The notes below the pieces were generated by a model. That model was not told the origin of the DNA. It saw only the letters and a program-made list of their open reading frames with translations, and searched no databases. Positions 6,513-9,450 of a stretch of DNA of 9,450 nucleotides are shown here, in pieces. This DNA comes from Flavobacterium sp. GTDB lineage: Bacteria > Bacteroidota > Bacteroidia > Flavobacteriales > Flavobacteriaceae. The stretch is taken from NCBI GenBank assembly GCA_015478765.1, contig JADMKR010000256.1, positions 1 through 9,450 on the forward strand, in the 5' to 3' direction. The position numbers and the translations under genes were made by a program. The stretch's first letter is position 1; the number at the start of each line of letters is the position of its first letter.

Positions 6513-8057
6513 ATGGCAAAACAGGACGATATTTTCAAGAATTTAATTTCGCATGCAAAGGAGTACGGATTCATTTTTCCGTCGAGCGAAATTTATGATG
6601 GTTTAAGTGCAGTTTATGATTACGGACAGAATGGTGTCGAATTAAAGAAAAACATCCGGGAGTATTGGTGGAAATCAATGGTACAAATGCACGAAAACAT
6701 TGTGGGGATTGATGCGTCGATTTTGATGCATCCAACGACATGGAAAGCATCCGGTCATGTTGATGCATTCAATGATCCCTTGATTGACAATAAAGACTCG
6801 AAAAAAAGATATCGTGCCGATGTGTTGATTGAAGATTTTGCCGAAAAATTAAATCAGAAGGCACAAAAGGAAATAGAAAAAGCCAGGGCCAGGTTCGGAG
6901 ATACATTTGATGAAAATGAATTTGTTACTACGAATACACGTGTTGTGGAGTACAAGCATCGACAAAGGGAGATACTTGAGCGGATGGCAAAATCTTTAGA
7001 GGCGGATGACCTTGAAGATGTAAAAGCGTTGATCGAGGAATTGGAAATTGCAGATCCGGAAACGGGTTCGAGAAATTGGACTGAAGTTCGGCAATTCAAT
7101 TTGATGTTTGGGACAAAATTAGGGGCATCGGCCGATACTGCAATGGATTTGTTTCTGCGTCCGGAGACGGCTCAGGGAATTTTTGTGAATTTCCTCAATG
7201 TTCAGAAATCGGGGCGAATGAAAATTCCGTTCGGAATTGCACAAACAGGTAAAGCATTCCGGAATGAGATTGTTGCAAGACAGTTTATTTTCAGGATGCG
7301 CGAATTCGAACAGATGGAGATGCAGTTTTTTGTTAAGCCAGGCGATGAAATGAAGTGGTATGAATTCTGGAAGTCCACACGTTTAAAATGGCATCTGTCT
7401 TTAGGTTTGGGAGAATCTAATTACCGTTTTCACGATCACGAAAAGCTTGCTCATTATGCCAATGCCGCAACTGATATTGAATTTGATTTTCCTTTCGGAT
7501 TTAAAGAATTGGAAGGCATTCACTCTCGAACAGATTTCGATCTAAAAGCACATGAACAGTTCAGCGGACGGAAATTACAATATTTCGATACAGAATCTAA
7601 TCAGAATTATACGCCATATGTGGTTGAAACTTCAGTAGGACTTGACAGAATGTTTTTAGCAGTTCTTTCTTCGGCGTTAAAAGAAGAGGTTTTGGAAGAT
7701 GGATCGGTCCGGACCGTCCTTAAGTTACCGACAATCCTTGCACCGACGAAAGTTGCAGTACTTCCCTTAATTAAGAGGGATGGCTTACCGGAAATTGCCC
7801 AAAAAATAATGGCCGATCTGAAATTTGATTTTTCGGTTTCATACGACGAAAAAGATGCAGTTGGAAGGCGATACCGCCGACAGGATGCATTGGGTACGCC
7901 ATTCTGCATCACGGTTGACCATCAAACATTGGAAGATGAAACGGTGACTATACGCCATCGGGACTCAATGAAGCAGGATCGAATTCCGATATCTGAGATA
8001 TCACCTATAGTAGAAAGGGAAGTGTCGGCGAAATATTGGCTATCGCGACTGGGTTAA
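6513..8057 (+). CDS. glyS: Glycine--tRNA ligase, homodimeric (alpha2) type
   Basis: Glycyl-tRNA synthetase attaches glycine to tRNA-Gly in the cytoplasm. At 514 residues it is the single-chain class II alpha2 form (also called glyQS), not the separate alpha/beta-subunit form of E. coli. The N-terminus (SSEIYDGLSAVYDYG and LKKNIREYWW) and HPTTWKASGHVDAFNDPLID are characteristic of this form. Motif 2 runs GKAFRNEI to REFEQMEMQFF (about 246-273), and motif 3 is GLDRMFLAVL (376-385). The anticodon-binding domain spans about 404-505, beginning LPTILAPTKVAVLPL and including GRRYRRQDALGTPFC. The insertion between the N-terminal part and motif 2 has no zinc-binding cysteines and instead has a charged, probably helical stretch (about residues 110-180). 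The start is set by the conserved MAKQDDIFKNLISHAKEYGF opening and by the promoter box just upstream. It is an essential, monocistronic-looking gene. Confidence 0.97.
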   Translation: MAKQDDIFKNLISHAKEYGFIFPSSEIYDGLSAVYDYGQNGVELKKNIREYWWKSMVQMHENIVGIDASILMHPTTWKASGHVDAFNDPLIDNKDSKKRYRADVLIEDFAEKLNQKAQKEIEKARARFGDTFDENEFVTTNTRVVEYKHRQREILERMAKSLEADDLEDVKALIEELEIADPETGSRNWTEVRQFNLMFGTKLGASADTAMDLFLRPETAQGIFVNFLNVQKSGRMKIPFGIAQTGKAFRNEIVARQFIFRMREFEQMEMQFFVKPGDEMKWYEFWKSTRLKWHLSLGLGESNYRFHDHEKLAHYANAATDIEFDFPFGFKELEGIHSRTDFDLKAHEQFSGRKLQYFDTESNQNYTPYVVETSVGLDRMFLAVLSSALKEEVLEDGSVRTVLKLPTILAPTKVAVLPLIKRDGLPEIAQKIMADLKFDFSVSYDEKDAVGRRYRRQDALGTPFCITVDHQTLEDETVTIRHRDSMKQDRIPISEISPIVEREVSAKYWLSRLG

Positions 8058-8067
8058 TTAATGTTAG

Positions 8068-8096
8068 CAACTTTGTTAAAAAGTCAGTTGTTTTTT
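8068..8096 (+). terminator. Weak candidate terminator after glyS
   Basis: CAACTTT (8068-8074) can pair with AAAG...TTG (8080-8083 and 8088-8090) through a small bulge, followed by six T residues (8091-8096). It starts 11 bases after the glyS stop. The stem is AT-rich and imperfect, so it is much weaker than the sdhB terminator; read-through toward the downstream regulator is possible. Confidence 0.4.
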
Positions 8097-8100
8097 GCTC

Positions 8101-8152
8101 TTTGGATTAAATTTCGAAGCGTGATTATGATGTAAATTGCGTATAATCCAAA
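8101..8152. repeat. 9-bp inverted repeat in the glyS-regulator intergenic region
   Basis: TTTGGATTA (8101-8109) is perfectly complemented by TAATCCAAA (8144-8152). A further AATTT/AAATT pair (8110-8114 and 8134-8138) sits inside, allowing a longer imperfect hairpin. It ends about 55 bases before the response-regulator ATG. It could be an operator or a leader structure, or a chance match in AT-rich DNA; nothing in the sequence decides this. Confidence 0.5.
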
Positions 8153-8207
8153 TCTGCTTGAAAACATTCCCCGATGTTTTCCACTTACAGTGCTTTGCAA
8201 TCTTTAG

Positions 8208-9116
8208 ATGCGATTGATGAAGTACTCATACGTCATTATTGATGATAACGAGCAAAGCTCAGCCGATTTGCGCGCTGTGATGCAACAATTTCCCGACTTT
8301 TATTTTGTTGGATCTGCCAATACAGCTGATCGCGGACTTGACATAATCTTAGAGCATTGTCCTTCTATTGTTTTTCTCGAAATAAATCCCGAAAACAAAT
8401 CGTCCGGATTATCGGTTAGCTTAATTGCAGAATTGCACCGCTATCTAGACCGAATTCCTGTTGTTATTGCCATATCTAATACTACAGACTATGCCTATAA
8501 CGCTATTCGGTATGCGGTATTCGATTATTTGAAGAAACCGCTGGAACTTAGCCAAGTTAGACAGAGCTTGTTGAAATTTCAAAAACTAGATCAAGCCCCG
8601 CTGAGAAACAATTTGACGCAGGATAAAGTAGTTATCGCTATCAACGAAGGCGCCGACGAGCCTCAGGATGAACTTAGCGCACAATCATCATTGGTTGAAA
8701 ACGCTAATCAAACGGCTCAGAATGGACTGCCACACATTGAGGAGGAAACGCTCCCATTAAAGTCCCAGCCCTTAATCATATGTGTAAAATCGTATGGCGA
8801 TTACCGATTCATCGAAGGTAAAAACATCTGTTATCTAAAGGCGGATAATAATTCCACTGATATTCATCTTGTAAACGGGGAAATGATAACTGCTTTTAAG
8901 ACATTGAAGCATTTTGAGAATGTTTTGAAATTACCATTTGTCCGGATCCATAACAGTTACATTGTCAATATTGATTATGTTTCACGCATCCACACGGGTA
9001 ATTCTGTTTGTTATATTAAGGATACTTTAACCAAACTTCCCTTCTCGAAAACATATAAAGAGAATATTGATGCGGTACTTACCTCAATTTCTCTCGGAAA
9101 TTATCTGGAAATCTAA
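8208..9116 (+). CDS. LytTR-family response regulator with atypical (Asp-to-Glu) receiver domain
   Basis: This 302-residue cytoplasmic transcription regulator has an N-terminal receiver domain (about 7-128) and a C-terminal LytTR DNA-binding domain (about 188-293), joined by a long, acidic, Asn/Gln-rich linker. The receiver keeps the acidic pair D12-D13 (VIIDDNE), the Ser/Thr switch position (S90 in IAISN) and the lysine before proline (K110 in YLKKPLE). The phosphoacceptor position in IVFLEINPEN is E58 rather than Asp. The LytTR domain shows VKSYGDYRFIEG, FVRIHNSYIVN (244-254) and LPFSKTYKENI (277-287). No histidine kinase is adjacent, so it may be an orphan regulator. The first ATG is used here; a second in-frame ATG at 8217 would start the protein MKYSYVIIDD, just before the first receiver strand, and is a credible alternative. 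Neither has a Shine-Dalgarno sequence. TTTGCA (8194-8199) resembles the end of a -7 box, but the preceding bases do not fit. Target genes are unknown. Confidence 0.9.
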   Translation: MRLMKYSYVIIDDNEQSSADLRAVMQQFPDFYFVGSANTADRGLDIILEHCPSIVFLEINPENKSSGLSVSLIAELHRYLDRIPVVIAISNTTDYAYNAIRYAVFDYLKKPLELSQVRQSLLKFQKLDQAPLRNNLTQDKVVIAINEGADEPQDELSAQSSLVENANQTAQNGLPHIEEETLPLKSQPLIICVKSYGDYRFIEGKNICYLKADNNSTDIHLVNGEMITAFKTLKHFENVLKLPFVRIHNSYIVNIDYVSRIHTGNSVCYIKDTLTKLPFSKTYKENIDAVLTSISLGNYLEI

Positions 9117-9189
9117 AATTTTAATTTCCATCCACACTTCATTTGTACACCATTCACTATCAGAATAGGTCATTTCGCCATTTATGCCT

Positions 9190-9251
9190 TGTGTCACAGC
9201 TTTTTAATTGTGATGACTGTATATTTTTACCATGTGTTAAGTTTATCACAA
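9190..9251. promoter_or_regulatory. Cluster of TGTGA/TCACA half-sites upstream of a small exported-protein gene
   Basis: The 181-base gap 9117-9297 has no credible gene and no clear terminator for the regulator. It contains TGTGTCACA (9190-9198), a TTGTGA (9208-9213) and a TTATCACAA (9243-9251). These form inverted arrangements of half-sites like those read by Crp/Fnr-family proteins, but none has the canonical TGTGA-N6-TCACA order and spacing. AT-rich boxes resembling TAnnTTTG with one mismatch (TATTTTTA 9222-9229 and TAAGTTTA 9238-9245) lie among them and could be -7 elements for the gene at 9298. Confidence 0.25.
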
Positions 9252-9297
9252 AATGCAGATTCGAACTAAACAACATTAATATATAAAGTCTCAAATT

Positions 9298-9450
9298 ATG
9301 AAAAAAGCAATTTTTACTTTAGGATTATTTTCAATGATGATGGTATTGACATCTTTTACGACAGAAGGCTCCGCTAGAATTGATATCGTTAATACAGACA
9401 AAACCACCTTTTATACTCTTACAATGGTTAATAAAGGAGGTCAACAACTC
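9298..9450 (+). CDS. Start of a small exported protein of unknown function (3' end outside window)
   Basis: An ATG opens a frame that stays open to the window edge (51 codons). The first residues, MKKAIFTLGLFSMMMVLTSF, form a textbook signal peptide: two lysines, then a hydrophobic core. A likely cleavage region follows near TTEGSA (residues 21-26). No cysteine follows the core in the visible part, so it is not a lipoprotein. The mature start (ARIDIVNTDKTTFYTLTMVN) is rich in Thr and beta-prone residues, but I do not recognise a family. The start codon is chosen because the signal peptide begins exactly there. The gene follows the LytTR regulator on the same strand after 181 bases and probably has its own promoter; whether the regulator controls it cannot be told. 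Confidence 0.8.
   Translation, partial: MKKAIFTLGLFSMMMVLTSFTTEGSARIDIVNTDKTTFYTLTMVNKGGQQL

Noticed and set aside
8142..8147. TATAAT, identical to the E. coli -10 box
   Set aside because: Bacteroidota primary sigma factors use TAnnTTTG-type -7 boxes, and no matching -35 is present; it is expected in AT-rich DNA.
1..9450. Mobile element, prophage, CRISPR or tRNA signals
   Set aside because: No transposase or integrase motifs, no regularly spaced direct repeats, no cloverleaf-like sequence and no target-site duplications were found.

Overview
The window looks like ordinary chromosomal DNA from a member of the Bacteroidota, most likely a Flavobacterium-like Flavobacteriaceae. The signs are Bacteroidota-type GlyRS and SdhB sequences, a secreted GH92 mannosidase with C-terminal carbohydrate-binding-type domains, a Big_5 (Ig-like) lipoprotein beside comF, almost no Shine-Dalgarno sequences, and TAnnTTTG-like -7 promoter boxes. 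I see no insertion sequence, phage gene, CRISPR array, tRNA or rRNA.

Layout. Bases 2-313 are the 3' end of sdhB (succinate dehydrogenase iron-sulfur subunit), closed by a strong intrinsic terminator (319-348). A 215-base non-coding stretch follows and carries a striking nested inverted repeat (385-438). A two-gene plus-strand operon comes next: a secreted GH92 alpha-mannosidase (529-3333), then an omega-amidase-type nitrilase (3333-4106) joined to it by a TAATG stop/start overlap. The nitrilase ends tail-to-tail with, and overlaps by 14 bases, a minus-strand Ig-like-domain lipoprotein gene (4093-5682). That gene lies 64 bases downstream of comF (5747-6430, minus), so the two are probably one minus-strand transcript. 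comF diverges from glyS (6513-8057, plus), which has a perfect TAnnTTTG box only 5 bases before its ATG. After a weak terminator and a small inverted repeat comes a LytTR-family response regulator (8208-9116) whose receiver domain has Glu where the phosphoacceptor Asp is expected. A second non-coding stretch with several TGTGA/TCACA half-sites leads to the start of a small exported protein (9298 to the window edge).

How the genes relate. Most are unrelated housekeeping functions: TCA cycle/respiration, tRNA charging, amide salvage, and possible DNA uptake through ComF. The mannosidase suggests use of mannose-containing glycans, but no SusC/SusD pair or glycan sensor is visible here, so it is not embedded in a recognisable polysaccharide utilization locus within this window. 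I found no convincing undescribed multi-gene system. The points most worth a second look are the 385-438 inverted repeat and the Asp-to-Glu receiver domain.
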